Under the pieces are notes generated by a model, which saw only the letters and a list, made by a program, of their open reading frames with translations, was not told where the DNA came from and did not search any database. The translations under genes were made by a program, and so were the position numbers. From the NCBI GenBank assembly GCA_024636505.1, contig JAGXGY010000014.1:28519-92518 (forward strand): 64,000 nucleotides of DNA. The letters are read 5' to 3'. This DNA comes from Methylobacter sp. GTDB lineage: Bacteria > Pseudomonadota > Gammaproteobacteria > Methylococcales > Methylomonadaceae. Below, one piece after another: positions 26,297-34,869 of this stretch; positions within the stretch are counted from its first letter, which is position 1, and every line of letters starts with the position of its first letter.

Positions 26297-27649
26297 ATGA
26301 GCCGCTATGATTATGATCTGTTTATAGTGGGTGCGGGTTCTGGCGGTGTGCGTGCTGCTAATACAGCAGCGGCACAGGGTGTACGAGTAGCCATTGCCGA
26401 ACAGCGGTATTTAGGCGGTACCTGTGTCAATGTCGGTTGCGTGCCTAAAAAACTGTTGGTCTATGCGGCCCAATTCAGCCGTGAATTTGAGGCGGCAGCG
26501 GGTTTTGGCTGGACGATAGGGAAGGCAACATTCATCTGGTCCAAGCTTATTTTTAATAAAAACAAGGAGATAAAAAGGCTGCACGCTATTTATAACAATC
26601 GGCTGCAAAAATCGGGTGTCGAAATTATGATTGGCAGAGCGCAAATGCTTGATGCGCATACTGTTGCTGTCGACGGTAGGCAATACAGCGCCGAACGTAT
26701 ATTAATTGCAACAGGTGGATGGCCATTTGTTCCTGACATACCCGGCAAGCAACACATCGTCACCTCCAATGAAATGTTTTTTCTCGATCAATTGCCCAAG
26801 CGCATCATTATTGTCGGTGCGGGTTACATTGCAGTCGAATTTGCCAGCATTCTTCATGGCCTTGGTGTAAAGACGACAATTTGCCATCGCGGACCTAAAC
26901 TGCTTCGTGGTTTTGATGAGGATATACGTGATTTTCTGGCTGATGAACTGACCAGGAAAGGTATTGATATTCTTTTCAATACCGATATTGAAGCTATAGA
27001 AAGTACAGGGGATTGCTTTGCCGCACGGCTTATTGATGGCAGTAAAGTGAGCGCCGATCTGGTTATGTACGCTACCGGCAGGACGCCGAATTCAACCGGA
27101 TTCGGACTAGAGAAGCTTGGTATTGAACTGGACGATGAAGGTGCAATTAAGGTTGATAATGACTATCAAACCAATGTGCCGTCAATCTATGCGCTGGGTG
27201 ATGTAACTAACCGAGTCAATTTGACTCCGGTAGCCATTGCAGAGGGCATGGCTCTGATCAACAAGTTGTATGCCGATAAACCGAAACCGGTCGATTATGA
27301 CAATATTCCTACTGCCGTTTTCAGTCAGCCCACGATTGGTACGGTAGGGCTAACTGAAGCGCAGGCGCGTGAAAAATACTCGGACATCGATATTTACACA
27401 ACAAGTTTTGCTTCGATGAAAAACACTCTCTCCGGTATCAATGAAAAAAATCTGATGAAGATGATCGTGGTTCGCAGCACTGACAAGGTTATCGGCATGC
27501 ACATGGTAGGTTCTGACGCTCCCGAAATTATCCAGGGCATGGCGGTTGCTATGCGAGCCGGTGCGACCAAGGCGATTTTTGATTCTACCCTCGGCATACA
27601 TCCAACTGCCGCCGAAGAATTTGTGACTCTGCGCACGCCTGTAAGTTAA
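26297..27649 (+). CDS. gor: Glutathione-disulfide reductase
   Basis: 450 residues from ATG 26297, chosen because gcgagag lies 6 bases before it; earlier in-frame TTG (26282) and ATG (26291) fall on or before that ribosome site. The FAD motif GAGSGGVRAA, the redox disulfide GGTCVNVGCVPKK (C43, C48), the NADPH motif GAGYIAVEFA and the C-terminal GIHPTAAEEFV with the active His are all present. It reduces GSSG with NADPH. The position directly after a Prx5 gene suggests a shared role in peroxide removal. Confidence 0.93.
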   Translation: MSRYDYDLFIVGAGSGGVRAANTAAAQGVRVAIAEQRYLGGTCVNVGCVPKKLLVYAAQFSREFEAAAGFGWTIGKATFIWSKLIFNKNKEIKRLHAIYNNRLQKSGVEIMIGRAQMLDAHTVAVDGRQYSAERILIATGGWPFVPDIPGKQHIVTSNEMFFLDQLPKRIIIVGAGYIAVEFASILHGLGVKTTICHRGPKLLRGFDEDIRDFLADELTRKGIDILFNTDIEAIESTGDCFAARLIDGSKVSADLVMYATGRTPNSTGFGLEKLGIELDDEGAIKVDNDYQTNVPSIYALGDVTNRVNLTPVAIAEGMALINKLYADKPKPVDYDNIPTAVFSQPTIGTVGLTEAQAREKYSDIDIYTTSFASMKNTLSGINEKNLMKMIVVRSTDKVIGMHMVGSDAPEIIQGMAVAMRAGATKAIFDSTLGIHPTAAEEFVTLRTPVS

Positions 27650-27814
27650 AGCAGCTTTTGAGGCGATGCATCTCATCAAAAATATGATCTATAGGCGAAA
27701 GCATCTTTACGTCAATAGATCGCTTACGGAAAAACTGCAGTGACAATCGGGTGATTTATGATGAAACAGGGGGGAGAGGGAAAGCCGCTAAGAATCTAAG
27801 GCTTATTGATTTAA

Positions 27815-27891
27815 TGGGGTGAACGACGGGGCTCGAACCCGCGACAACCGGAATCACAATCCGGGACTCTACCAACTGAGCTACGCTCACC
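27815..27891 (-). tRNA. tRNA-His (GTG)
   Basis: 77 nt including G-1 and an encoded CCA. The acceptor gtgagcg pairs with cgttcac, the anticodon is GTG in attGTGatt, and the T arm is gcgggttcgagccccg. It is the last of three tRNAs on this strand. Confidence 0.97.
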
Positions 27892-27928
27892 ATAATATAT
27901 GGCGATGTTAAGAGGATGTTCTATTTGA

Positions 27929-28005
27929 TGGTGCGCTTGGCAGGACTCGAACCTGCGACCCCCGGCTTAGAAGGCCGGTGCTCTATCCGGTTGAGCTACA
28001 AGCGC
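27929..28005 (-). tRNA. tRNA-Arg (TCT)
   Basis: 77 nt with encoded CCA. The acceptor gcgcttg pairs with caagcgc, the anticodon is TCT in ccttCTaag context (ctTCTaa), and the T loop is gttcgagtc. It lies 37 bases from tRNA-His and is probably processed from one transcript. Confidence 0.97.
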
Positions 28006-28010
28006 TAAAT

Positions 28011-28087
28011 TGGTCGGGGTAGAGAGATTCGAACTCCCGACATCCTGCTCCCAAAGCAGGCGCGCTACCAAACTGCGCTATACCCCG
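28011..28087 (-). tRNA. tRNA-Pro (TGG)
   Basis: 77 nt with encoded CCA. The acceptor cggggta pairs with taccccg, the anticodon is TGG in ctTTGGgag, and the T loop is gttcgaatc. It is first in the tRNA cluster, only 5 bases from tRNA-Arg. Confidence 0.97.
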
Positions 28088-28142
28088 ACGATTTCTTTTT
28101 AAGTGCTTGTGAAGCTTTACAACCACTCTTGAAGAGCTGCTT

Positions 28143-28171
28143 ATGATAACGATGGATTGTTATTTCGTCAA
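28143..28171 (-). promoter_or_regulatory. Sigma-70-type promoter of the tRNA cluster
   Basis: On the minus strand TTGACG (-35) and TATCAT (-10) are 17 bases apart, about 55 bases upstream of tRNA-Pro. This is close to consensus and well placed. Confidence 0.6.
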
Positions 28172-28428
28172 TATTTTTTTTCGTTATGTGTGATTATTTA
28201 TCGGGACGATTACGGTCGGCTCATCTCTATATTTGAAAGCCACCTTCAGAGTACGAAGATACACGCGGCGGATTGTTCATTCCCCGGGAAAAAATGATGA
28301 CACGTTTTTAGTCGCAAAAGCTGGCAGGATTCATGCGGGCGGCTTGAATTTTGGCGAAGGTATTATTGGATATTCGCTTGCTATCGTAGGCGTGGTGGTG
28401 GCCCGGTCTAGTCAGTGCTGTAATATGC
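28172..28428. other. Non-coding region between tRNA cluster and fchA
   Basis: Apart from the tRNA promoter, the space from 28088 to 28428 shows no gene or repeat that I can support. Confidence 0.5.
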
Positions 28429-29058
28429 TTACAATTTATCTTTAACGATCTGATACACTTCTTCAGCAGCTAAGTCGGCACCCTTTAGGATTATTTCCAG
28501 TTCGGCTAGTTTTTCATCTGCAAAAGCTCTGTCTTTAAGATTGTTTGCGTTAATATAAACATTTAATGCTGCACTTTTTAGTGCGCCGTAAGCTGCCATG
28601 ACCGCAACACCTGCATCGCTAATCACTCCTAGATTACCTTTATCTGCGGCAATTCTGCTCAATGCAATCGTTTCTACGCAAGCGTGCGCGCAGGATAAAG
28701 GGATGATGGTGGCTTCTTTTAGTGCGGTTTGAATGGCGTCACTGCGTACTGATTTTTCTTCATCCGAATCTTTTGGTAGGCCGTAGGTCTCCATCAATCG
28801 CTCGAAAGCATCAATATCAGCTTTGATCATGCCGGTCAGCAGCTCACGTAGTGCTTCTGATTTTTCCAGCAATGTCCGCATTTCAACTTCAGCTTCAGCA
28901 TACTTAGGTTTGCCTATGGTCAAATTACAAACCATGCTGATTAAAGCGGCGGCCTGTGCGCCCATTATCGCAGCGGTACTGCCTCCGCCTGGAGTAGGGG
29001 ATTTACTGGCTAATTCATCAATAAAGGCTTGAACTGATTTATCTTTTATTTCACTCAT
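28429..29058 (-). CDS. fchA: Methenyltetrahydrofolate cyclohydrolase FchA (cyclodeaminase fold)
   Basis: 209 residues, all-helical formiminotransferase-cyclodeaminase fold. The signature SPTPGGGSTAAIMGAQAAALISMVCNLT (in parts) is at residues 15-45. Stand-alone proteins of this kind in methylotrophs convert 5,10-methenyl-H4F to 10-formyl-H4F (known as FchA in C1 metabolism); histidine-degrading bacteria use a related domain. No hut genes are near, and the organism appears methylotrophic, so the C1 role is favoured. A ribosome site (aagagat) precedes the ATG. Confidence 0.85.
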   Translation of the reverse strand: MSEIKDKSVQAFIDELASKSPTPGGGSTAAIMGAQAAALISMVCNLTIGKPKYAEAEVEMRTLLEKSEALRELLTGMIKADIDAFERLMETYGLPKDSDEEKSVRSDAIQTALKEATIIPLSCAHACVETIALSRIAADKGNLGVISDAGVAVMAAYGALKSAALNVYINANNLKDRAFADEKLAELEIILKGADLAAEEVYQIVKDKL

Positions 29059-29252
29059 GGTGTGGTATCTCTTATCAATGTAGTCCGTTGTGGTAAAGCT
29101 TTGAAATCCTCATAATACAGGGCTTGTTTGCATTATATGCAACAAAAATCCGAGCTTTCAATTATATATAACAAGCATTATTACTGGATAGTGGCGGTTG
29201 AGCTTAATGGCTGCGGTAAGTCTAAGTTAACAGGATTGCAGGAGCGCTAAAG

Positions 29253-30512
29253 TCAAATATCTTGACTAAGAATGTTAAGGATTCTGGTGGTCGCGCCTTG
29301 ATTCTGCCGGACAAATGCTCTGCCTTTTTCAGCTAGCGATTGTCTCTGTGCGAGATCCGTATGCAGGACTAAAATTGCGCTGATTATTTCGTTTTTATTC
29401 CGGCATTGTCTGGCCGCATTCTGACGCAGCACTCCTGCAGCTATTTCTTTAAAATTAGCCATATACGGGCCAAATAAAACCGGAATGCCAATAGCCGCAG
29501 CCTCAAGAATATTGTGTCCTCCGGCAGGTATCATGCTTCCGCCGACAAACGCTACATCAGAGGCTGCATAAAGCATCTTTAGCTCGCCCATGGTATTGGC
29601 CAAATAAACATCGTCATGCTGATAACAATCTATGCCTGATGTGCGTATTACCACGTTCAGTTGATGTTGTTCGCACAGTTTTTTTACTTCACTAAAGCGC
29701 TCAGGGTGTCTTGGCGCCAGGATCAGTAATAACTCAGGAATCAGGTGCTTTATTTTTTTATAGATTTCAAGAAAGATGGATTCTTCATCTTTATGAGTGC
29801 TGGCAATTAGCCAAACAAATCGACCGGAAAATAAATCGGTTTTTAACTGTAGGCCTTGGCGAATAATGTCGCTTGAAATTTCAATGTCAAACTTTATGTT
29901 GCCCAGTATGTTAATTTTTTCAATTTCAGCGCCGATAGCTGCAAATCGCTTGGCGTCATCTTGCGTTTGTGCCGCAATCAATTTGACCTGGGCTAATGCC
30001 GGAGAAATGAGTGAGGGTATTTTTTGGTAACCTTTTGCGGAATTTTCCGATAAACGGGCATTGATGATGTACAAGGGAATGGCATGGTTGCCGCAATAAG
30101 CAAATAGATTGGGCCAAATTTCCGTTTCCATGATCACGGCTATTTTGGGTCTAAAATGCCGCATAAAGCGATTGACCGCGCCGGGTATGTCGTATGGTAA
30201 GTAGACGTGGATTACACTTTCTTGCAGTACCGCTTTAACGCGCGCCGAGCCTGTTGGTGTTGTGCTGGTGATTAATAATGTTGCGTCGGGGTACTGCTGC
30301 TGTATTTGTTTGACCAGTGGAAATAAAGCCTCAGCCTCGCCCACTGAAACCGCGTGAAACCAAATGACATCTTGAGCGGATTTTTTATGGTAAAAGGCGA
30401 ATCGCTCGTTCCATCTGTATCGATATGCGGGCGCTTTAATGCTTCGCCAGAGTAGGCGAGCAACGATGAAAGGGGTTAGCAGATAAAAAAGGCAGGAATA
30501 GAGGGCTCGCAT
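29253..30512 (-). CDS. waaA: Lipid IV-A 3-deoxy-D-manno-octulosonic acid transferase (Kdo transferase)
   Basis: 419 residues from ATG 30512. The opening MRALYSCLFYLLTPFIVARL and KAPAYRYRWNERFAFY line up with the E. coli start, so the earlier in-frame TTG (30527) is unlikely; it also falls inside a hairpin. A GT-B glycosyltransferase: WFHAVSVGEAEALFPLV (in parts) with the catalytic Glu, METEIWPN, LAPRHPERF and GGSMIPAGGHNILEAAA. It adds Kdo to lipid A at the inner membrane. A terminator-like hairpin ends immediately before the start codon, and no ribosome site is visible. Confidence 0.93.
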   Translation of the reverse strand: MRALYSCLFYLLTPFIVARLLWRSIKAPAYRYRWNERFAFYHKKSAQDVIWFHAVSVGEAEALFPLVKQIQQQYPDATLLITSTTPTGSARVKAVLQESVIHVYLPYDIPGAVNRFMRHFRPKIAVIMETEIWPNLFAYCGNHAIPLYIINARLSENSAKGYQKIPSLISPALAQVKLIAAQTQDDAKRFAAIGAEIEKINILGNIKFDIEISSDIIRQGLQLKTDLFSGRFVWLIASTHKDEESIFLEIYKKIKHLIPELLLILAPRHPERFSEVKKLCEQHQLNVVIRTSGIDCYQHDDVYLANTMGELKMLYAASDVAFVGGSMIPAGGHNILEAAAIGIPVLFGPYMANFKEIAAGVLRQNAARQCRNKNEIISAILVLHTDLAQRQSLAEKGRAFVRQNQGATTRILNILSQDI

Positions 30513-30516
30513 AGAA

Positions 30517-30553
30517 AAAAGATTCAAGACGGCAATGCAATCTTGAATCTTTT
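30517..30553 (-). terminator. Terminator hairpin after rplI, abutting waaA start
   Basis: A 13-bp perfect stem (aaaagattcaaga / tcttgaatctttt, 11-base loop) is followed by T residues on the minus strand. It ends 5 bases before the waaA ATG. It should end the rpsF-rplI operon; any transcription of waaA must read through it or start within it. Confidence 0.7.
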
Positions 30554-30569
30554 ACCTTAAACCTATTCG

Positions 30570-31019
30570 TTATGCTTCGGCAGCAATTGTAATAGGCATT
30601 TTTACGACAACATCGGTATGACAATGAATGTCGATTTGGTATTCGCCAATTTGACGAATAACACCCTGAGGCAGACGAATTTCATGTTTTTCAATTGAAA
30701 CGCCTGCTTCGGTAATGGCGTCGGCAATATTTTGCGTGCCTACCGAACCGAACAGCTTACCTTCATCACCAGCTTTGTGGGTAATAATAATCTGAAGTTT
30801 GCTCAATGCGTTTGCGCGGGTTTGAGCTACATTCAGCTTTTCTGCTGCTGCTTTTTCAAGTTCTGCACGCCGTGCTTCAAACTCAGCAATTTTAGTCGCC
30901 GTTGCAGGAACAGCTTTACCGTATGGGACAAGATAGTTTCTGCCGTAACCTGATTTAATGACGACTTTATCGCCCAGGTTACCCAAGTTTGCTATCTTTT
31001 CAAGAAGAATGACTTCCAT
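30570..31019 (-). CDS. rplI: 50S ribosomal protein L9
   Basis: 149 residues, standard length. The N-terminal RNA-binding domain MEVILLEKIANLGNLGDKV (with VKSGYGRNYLVPYGKA), the long connecting helix and the C-terminal domain (GKLFGSVGTQNIADAI) are all typical. It closes the rpsF-rpsR-DUF2232-rplI operon and is followed by a terminator hairpin. Confidence 0.97.
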   Translation of the reverse strand: MEVILLEKIANLGNLGDKVVIKSGYGRNYLVPYGKAVPATATKIAEFEARRAELEKAAAEKLNVAQTRANALSKLQIIITHKAGDEGKLFGSVGTQNIADAITEAGVSIEKHEIRLPQGVIRQIGEYQIDIHCHTDVVVKMPITIAAEA

Positions 31020-31080
31020 CTTTTAATACCTCGTTTTTCGGATTTTATCCGGCTATTTTTTTACGCCATCAAGACGTGTG

Positions 31081-31962
31081 TTAATTCGAAATTTTATTTC
31101 GTAAGTTCAGCCACGCATCGCTCAGTCCAACTAAAGCAACAGGCAGCATGGCATGGGGTATCAAAAATAATGTCACATAAAACATAGGCACTATGAATCG
31201 ACCCATTTTCATAGAGGCAAATACGGTATGCAATACTGCCGTTCCGATAAAGATATACAATACGAACAGCAAAATAGTGATATTCCACGATACTTCGGAA
31301 ATTATACCGGGGCTTAATAATGCAATGATTACCACAATAACGCTGCCTATTGCCAATCTTGGCTGTGTATTCAATGACAAAAACTCTTGCTTAAATCCGC
31401 CTGGATTATAAAGTAAAGCCTGCCACCACCGCCCCAAAAACAGGCCAAACAACAGGCCAAAAACTGACGCGGCTGCAACCACCCCAGTCATATAATGAGA
31501 CAATACATCCAATGTATGCTGAACATCTTCAACGGGGGCATTCGGCGGCACCATTTGTGAAAGTATGGTCTTCCACGTTTCTGCCACCTCGGCGTTATAG
31601 AGATAAAAGCCAATAACCCCCATAACACCAATCAATACCGCAATTTCAATCGTTAGAGATAAATACCGTCCTTCTCTTAATATGATTGAAATCGCCCAGA
31701 CCGGTATCCACAGTACCATTCCATAAAGCAATACAAACTGGTAATTGCCTAATAAGAAATACCCTGGTACTGCCGCTACTGCAATTGAGCTTGCCAAAAC
31801 GATGAAGCCTTCAAGAGCGCCTCGCCTTAACGTGACCAGAGCTACGCAAGCTGAACTTACTATACTGACTGGAGGCATAACCAGCGATACTAATGCAAGG
31901 GTAGAAGCCACGATGATGGCTTGCATTCTCCCTCGCATAATGTATTCCGCTAAAAAGCCCAT
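31081..31962 (-). CDS. DUF2232 (YybS-like) membrane protein
   Basis: 293 residues with about seven to eight membrane helices and no signal peptide cleavage site. This DUF2232 protein is regularly inserted between rpsR and rplI in many proteobacteria, as it is here. The function is unknown; the fold has been compared with energy-coupling S components. It lies 15 bases after rpsR and 61 bases before rplI, so it is part of the ribosomal protein operon. Confidence 0.8.
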   Translation of the reverse strand: MGFLAEYIMRGRMQAIIVASTLALVSLVMPPVSIVSSACVALVTLRRGALEGFIVLASSIAVAAVPGYFLLGNYQFVLLYGMVLWIPVWAISIILREGRYLSLTIEIAVLIGVMGVIGFYLYNAEVAETWKTILSQMVPPNAPVEDVQHTLDVLSHYMTGVVAAASVFGLLFGLFLGRWWQALLYNPGGFKQEFLSLNTQPRLAIGSVIVVIIALLSPGIISEVSWNITILLFVLYIFIGTAVLHTVFASMKMGRFIVPMFYVTLFLIPHAMLPVALVGLSDAWLNLRNKISN

Positions 31963-31977
31963 TGATCGTCCAGTATA

Positions 31978-32205
31978 TTATTTGTGAGCGTCACAGAAAG
32001 GCAGTAATGCAATAAAACGAGCGCGTTTAATTGCAACACCTAGCTGTCTTTGGTATTTGGCGCTGGTGCCTGTAATGCGACTCGGAACAATTTTTCCGGT
32101 TTCGGTGATGTAGTCACTCAGCAAGTCCAGATCCTTATAGTCGATTGCTGCTCCACCTTCTGCACTGAATCGGCAGAATTTTTTGCGTCTAATGTTACGT
32201 GCCAT
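31978..32205 (-). CDS. rpsR: 30S ribosomal protein S18
   Basis: 75 residues with the family core KFCRFSAEG and [29 protein letters not shown] (in parts). It binds 16S rRNA as a pair with S6, encoded just upstream (32 bases). Confidence 0.97.
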   Translation of the reverse strand: MARNIRRKKFCRFSAEGGAAIDYKDLDLLSDYITETGKIVPSRITGTSAKYQRQLGVAIKRARFIALLPFCDAHK

Positions 32206-32237
32206 AATAATTCTCGTAAATCCAAGTGTTAAAAGTG

Positions 32238-32693
32238 TTATTCAGAAATAGCTTTGTCAGCATCCGGGGTTTCGTCGGCATCATCGGCTGCGCCTTCGGC
32301 GGCAACCGCAGTCGCTGCTGCTTCTCTAGCTGCAGCATCTTTGGCTCTTGATTCGGCTATTTTGTTTTCTTCGGCTGTTGATGTGGCAATGATAGATGTT
32401 TCAGTGACAGCTGTTTTTTGCAATAAAGTCATGCTGCGCAAAATAGCATCATTAAATCGGAAGCCGCTTTCCAGCTCTTCCAATGTAGGCTGATCACATT
32501 CAACATTCATTAACACATAATGCGCTTTATGAATTTTATTAATTGGGTAAGCTAGGTGTCTACGCCCCCAGTCTTCCAGGCGATGGATCTTGCCGGATGT
32601 GGCCTCGATGGTTGATTTATAACGCTCAATCATCGCAGGAACCTGTGAGCTCTGGTCTGGATGGACTAAAAAGACAATTTCATAATGTCGCAT
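32238..32693 (-). CDS. rpsF: 30S ribosomal protein S6 with acidic C-terminal tail
   Basis: 151 residues. The S6 fold is at 1-95 ([39 protein letters not shown]). After that comes a low-complexity Ala/Glu/Asp tail of about 45 residues, longer than the short acidic tail of E. coli S6. It is the first gene of the operon, with aagga before the ATG and a probable S6:S18-binding leader upstream. Confidence 0.96.
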   Translation of the reverse strand: MRHYEIVFLVHPDQSSQVPAMIERYKSTIEATSGKIHRLEDWGRRHLAYPINKIHKAHYVLMNVECDQPTLEELESGFRFNDAILRSMTLLQKTAVTETSIIATSTAEENKIAESRAKDAAAREAAATAVAAEGAADDADETPDADKAISE

Positions 32694-32696
32694 GAT

Positions 32697-32760
32697 TTTT
32701 CCTTTCGGTTAAGCCTTCCATCTCTGTCTTATTAAAGATGGTAAAGCAAGGAGGAGCTGA
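32697..32760 (-). promoter_or_regulatory. Leader of rpsF, possible S6:S18-binding RNA
   Basis: On the minus strand a stem ccatct/agatgg with an interrupted outer helix (gctt / aaggc) stands just before the rpsF ribosome site, followed by ccgaaagg. Leaders that bind the S6:S18 pair are known at this place in other bacteria. The match here was judged only by eye. Confidence 0.35.
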
Positions 32761-32779
32761 CAGCCCCTAAGAACCCGCC

Positions 32780-32808
32780 ATTATAGATGTTTTTTCAGTT
32801 ATTGAAAA
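32780..32808 (-). promoter_or_regulatory. Promoter of the rpsF operon
   Basis: On the minus strand TTTTCA and a perfect TATAAT are separated by 17 bases, some 90 bases before the rpsF start, which leaves room for the structured leader. Confidence 0.55.
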
Positions 32809-32879
32809 GTGTAAGTATCTTCAAATACATAAATAAGACCGACAAACGCTTAAATCTTGTTTATGACAGAACAATCTAG

Positions 32880-33740
32880 CTAATCGATAACCCTGCCGAT
32901 CAATTCACCCAGCTTAACGCTCTTCTCTGTTGTAAACTCGGCATCCCATTTTGCTTTATCTTTGCCAAATAAAACGATAATCGTAGAGCCCATATTAAAC
33001 CGTCCCATTTCTTCGCCGATTTTTAAAGTAGGCGCATCATCGCCATACTGCCAGCTTTGCACCGAACTGATGTTAGGCGGCGTGACCACGCCATGCCAGA
33101 CGGTTTCTACGCTGGACACGAAGATTGCGCCGACCAGTATCAAGGCCATCGGGCCTGACTCCGTGTCGAATATGGCGGCGACGCGCTCATTTCTGGCGAA
33201 TAATCTGGGGACAGAGTTGACGGTAGCCGGATTCACGCTGAACAAACGGCCGGGTATATGCACCATTTCCCTTAAGGTGCCGGTCAACGGCATATGCAGA
33301 CGGTGATAGTCTTTGGGCGACAGGTAAATGGTGGTAAAGATGCCGTTATTAAACGGTTCGGCGCGTACTGCATCGCCGCCCAGCAAGTCGGTCGCGGTAA
33401 AGTTTTTGCCTTTGGCCTGGAATATTTCGCCGTCGGTAATGTCTCCAGCCTGGCTGACTGCACCGTCGGCAGGGCAGGCAATGGCGTTGGTTTCGGTGCT
33501 CAGCGGTCTAGCGCCGGGTTTTAGTTTGCGGGTGAAAAAATCGTTAAAGCTACGATAAGCATTGATGTCCGGCTCCAGCGCTTCATCCATATTGACGCCG
33601 TAATGCCTGATGATCTGTTTGATAAACAAGTTTTTCCACGCCTTGTTTTCGCAGTGAGTTAATTTGCTCATCAGGCTGGATAAGGCATGATGGGGTAAAA
33701 TATATTGGGGCAGGGTGGTCAGGGTTTCTTTGATGTTCAT
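32880..33740 (-). CDS. psd: Phosphatidylserine decarboxylase
   Basis: 286 residues, a usual length for the proteobacterial proenzyme. It shows NDFFTRKLKPGARP, YLSPKDYHRLHMP with the catalytic His, and the self-cleavage motif as MGST near the C-terminus, where the Ser of GST becomes the pyruvoyl group. It makes phosphatidylethanolamine at the inner membrane, abundant in methanotroph membranes. The start overlaps the stop of the FlhB-like gene by 4 bases. Confidence 0.94.
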   Translation of the reverse strand: MNIKETLTTLPQYILPHHALSSLMSKLTHCENKAWKNLFIKQIIRHYGVNMDEALEPDINAYRSFNDFFTRKLKPGARPLSTETNAIACPADGAVSQAGDITDGEIFQAKGKNFTATDLLGGDAVRAEPFNNGIFTTIYLSPKDYHRLHMPLTGTLREMVHIPGRLFSVNPATVNSVPRLFARNERVAAIFDTESGPMALILVGAIFVSSVETVWHGVVTPPNISSVQSWQYGDDAPTLKIGEEMGRFNMGSTIIVLFGKDKAKWDAEFTTEKSVKLGELIGRVID

Positions 33741-34021
33741 GGGTTATGGCTGTCAGGTATTTTGCCGCTTAAGAAATACGCAAAGGCGATGACTTCGGCG
33801 ACGGCAACATAAAGTTCATTGGGAATTTCATCGCCTAACGGAATTTGCGCCAAAATTTTGGCCAGTTCCGGCTCGGTTTGCAGCGGTATTCCGTGTTCTT
33901 TGGCAATAGCGAGAATTTGATCAGCATTAAGACCTGAGCCTTTGGCGGTAACCTTGGGCGCGTTCTTGCCGTCGTATTTTAACGCGACGGCAAGATCGGT
34001 AGTGTAGTAGGTCTTAGCCAT
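33737..34021 (-). CDS. FlhB C-terminal-domain-like small protein (EscU/YscU/HrcU family)
   Basis: 94 residues equal to only the cytoplasmic domain of the flagellar export switch FlhB after its self-cleavage site. It has AVALKYDGKNAPKVTAKG, AIAKEHGIPLQTEPELAKIL (in parts) and IPNELYVAVAEVIAFAYFL. There are no membrane helices and no NPTH cleavage motif. Free-standing FlhB-C paralogues occur beside flagellar or FliK-like genes; none of these is in the window. Its function is not known here. It overlaps psd by 4 bases. Confidence 0.85.
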   Translation of the reverse strand: MAKTYYTTDLAVALKYDGKNAPKVTAKGSGLNADQILAIAKEHGIPLQTEPELAKILAQIPLGDEIPNELYVAVAEVIAFAYFLSGKIPDSHNP

Positions 34022-34050
34022 AATAATTCAACCTGGAAAAATCATTTTGT

Positions 34051-34104
34051 CCACGAAAAACACCAAAGGCGCGAAAAATATAATTTTGTTTGTGTTTTTC
34101 GTGG
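34051..34104. repeat. Inverted repeat (ccacgaaaaacac type)
   Basis: Perfect 13-base arms at 34051-34063 and 34092-34104 enclose 28 bases. A similar cacgaagacacgaag sequence is at about 55000-55025. Such cgtg-tttttcgtg filler sequences are common between genes in related genomes. Confidence 0.6.
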
Positions 34105-34138
34105 GCGATGTTTTTTGGTGGTTTCATTATTAAATGAC

Positions 34139-34528
34139 TTAAGGCAGGGCAACCGGTTCCGGCGCTTGCCAATCGGGATTTCTGTGTTCGACCACCACCG
34201 TGGTGTAGATGCCGCCGCGCACGTTAAATTCGGCGCGGATACGCATAAAATAGGGCGCTATGGCATTAACGATATCATCAAGAATTTCGTTGGTGACCGC
34301 TTCATGGAAAGCGCCTTGATCGCGAAACGCCCACATGTACAGCTTGAGGGCTTTCAGTTCGACGCACAGTGCGCCGGGTACGTATTCGATCTGGATAGTG
34401 GCGAAATCCGGTTGGCCTGTTTTTGGGCACAGGCAGGTGAATTCGGGCACGTCGATGCGGATCGTATAGTCACGATTGGGGTTAGGATTGTCGAAAGTTT
34501 CCAGGTCTTTACTTGGTTGTGTAGTCAT
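34139..34528 (-). CDS. queF: NADPH-dependent 7-cyano-7-deazaguanine reductase
   Basis: 129 residues, the short type I QueF. The nucleophile Cys and neighbours are in [16 protein letters not shown], and the later [20 protein letters not shown] contains the substrate/NADPH motif and Glu-His pair. It reduces preQ0 to preQ1 for queuosine in tRNA. It stands alone, and no other queuosine gene is near. Confidence 0.93.
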   Translation of the reverse strand: MTTQPSKDLETFDNPNPNRDYTIRIDVPEFTCLCPKTGQPDFATIQIEYVPGALCVELKALKLYMWAFRDQGAFHEAVTNEILDDIVNAIAPYFMRIRAEFNVRGGIYTTVVVEHRNPDWQAPEPVALP

Positions 34529-34869
34529 TTTCTGCTTATCTATATAAGGAGGTGTGTACCAAAAGTAGGCGCTTTAGGCGAAAAAATTCGATACTCGGTT
34601 AATTATCGTTAATAATAGGCGGCTATTTTAATTCAACTGTCTGGATATTCATACCAGCACTATGTTTGTTTCAATCCACAGTCGATCTCATCCGTCGACT
34701 GACAGCCACTGACAGATAGAGGCCAGTGGATTTGCTCTCCCCATGAGGTCAAGGTTGCTCGGTAGCGATCTGAAACAGGGGGTTACCAACAGGATAGCGA
34801 TGCGAGTGCATGGCTGTCAAACTTAAATAATTCCCCAGAAGGGGAGGTTTCAGACCCGCAAGGAAATTG
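34529..34869. other. Non-coding region upstream of smc
   Basis: No gene. Small hairpins are present (agtcga/tcgact around 34680-34700; cccc-agaa-gggg at about 34833-34844). A single CRISPR-repeat-like start (gtttcaatccac, 34669-34680) is not repeated. Confidence 0.5.

Noticed and set aside
28233..28445. 70-codon plus-strand frame before fchA
   Set aside because: No ribosome site, no family features, and its end overlaps the convergent fchA gene.
34669..34700. gtttcaatccac, like the start of a CRISPR repeat
   Set aside because: It occurs once; there is no regular spacing, second repeat or cas gene nearby.
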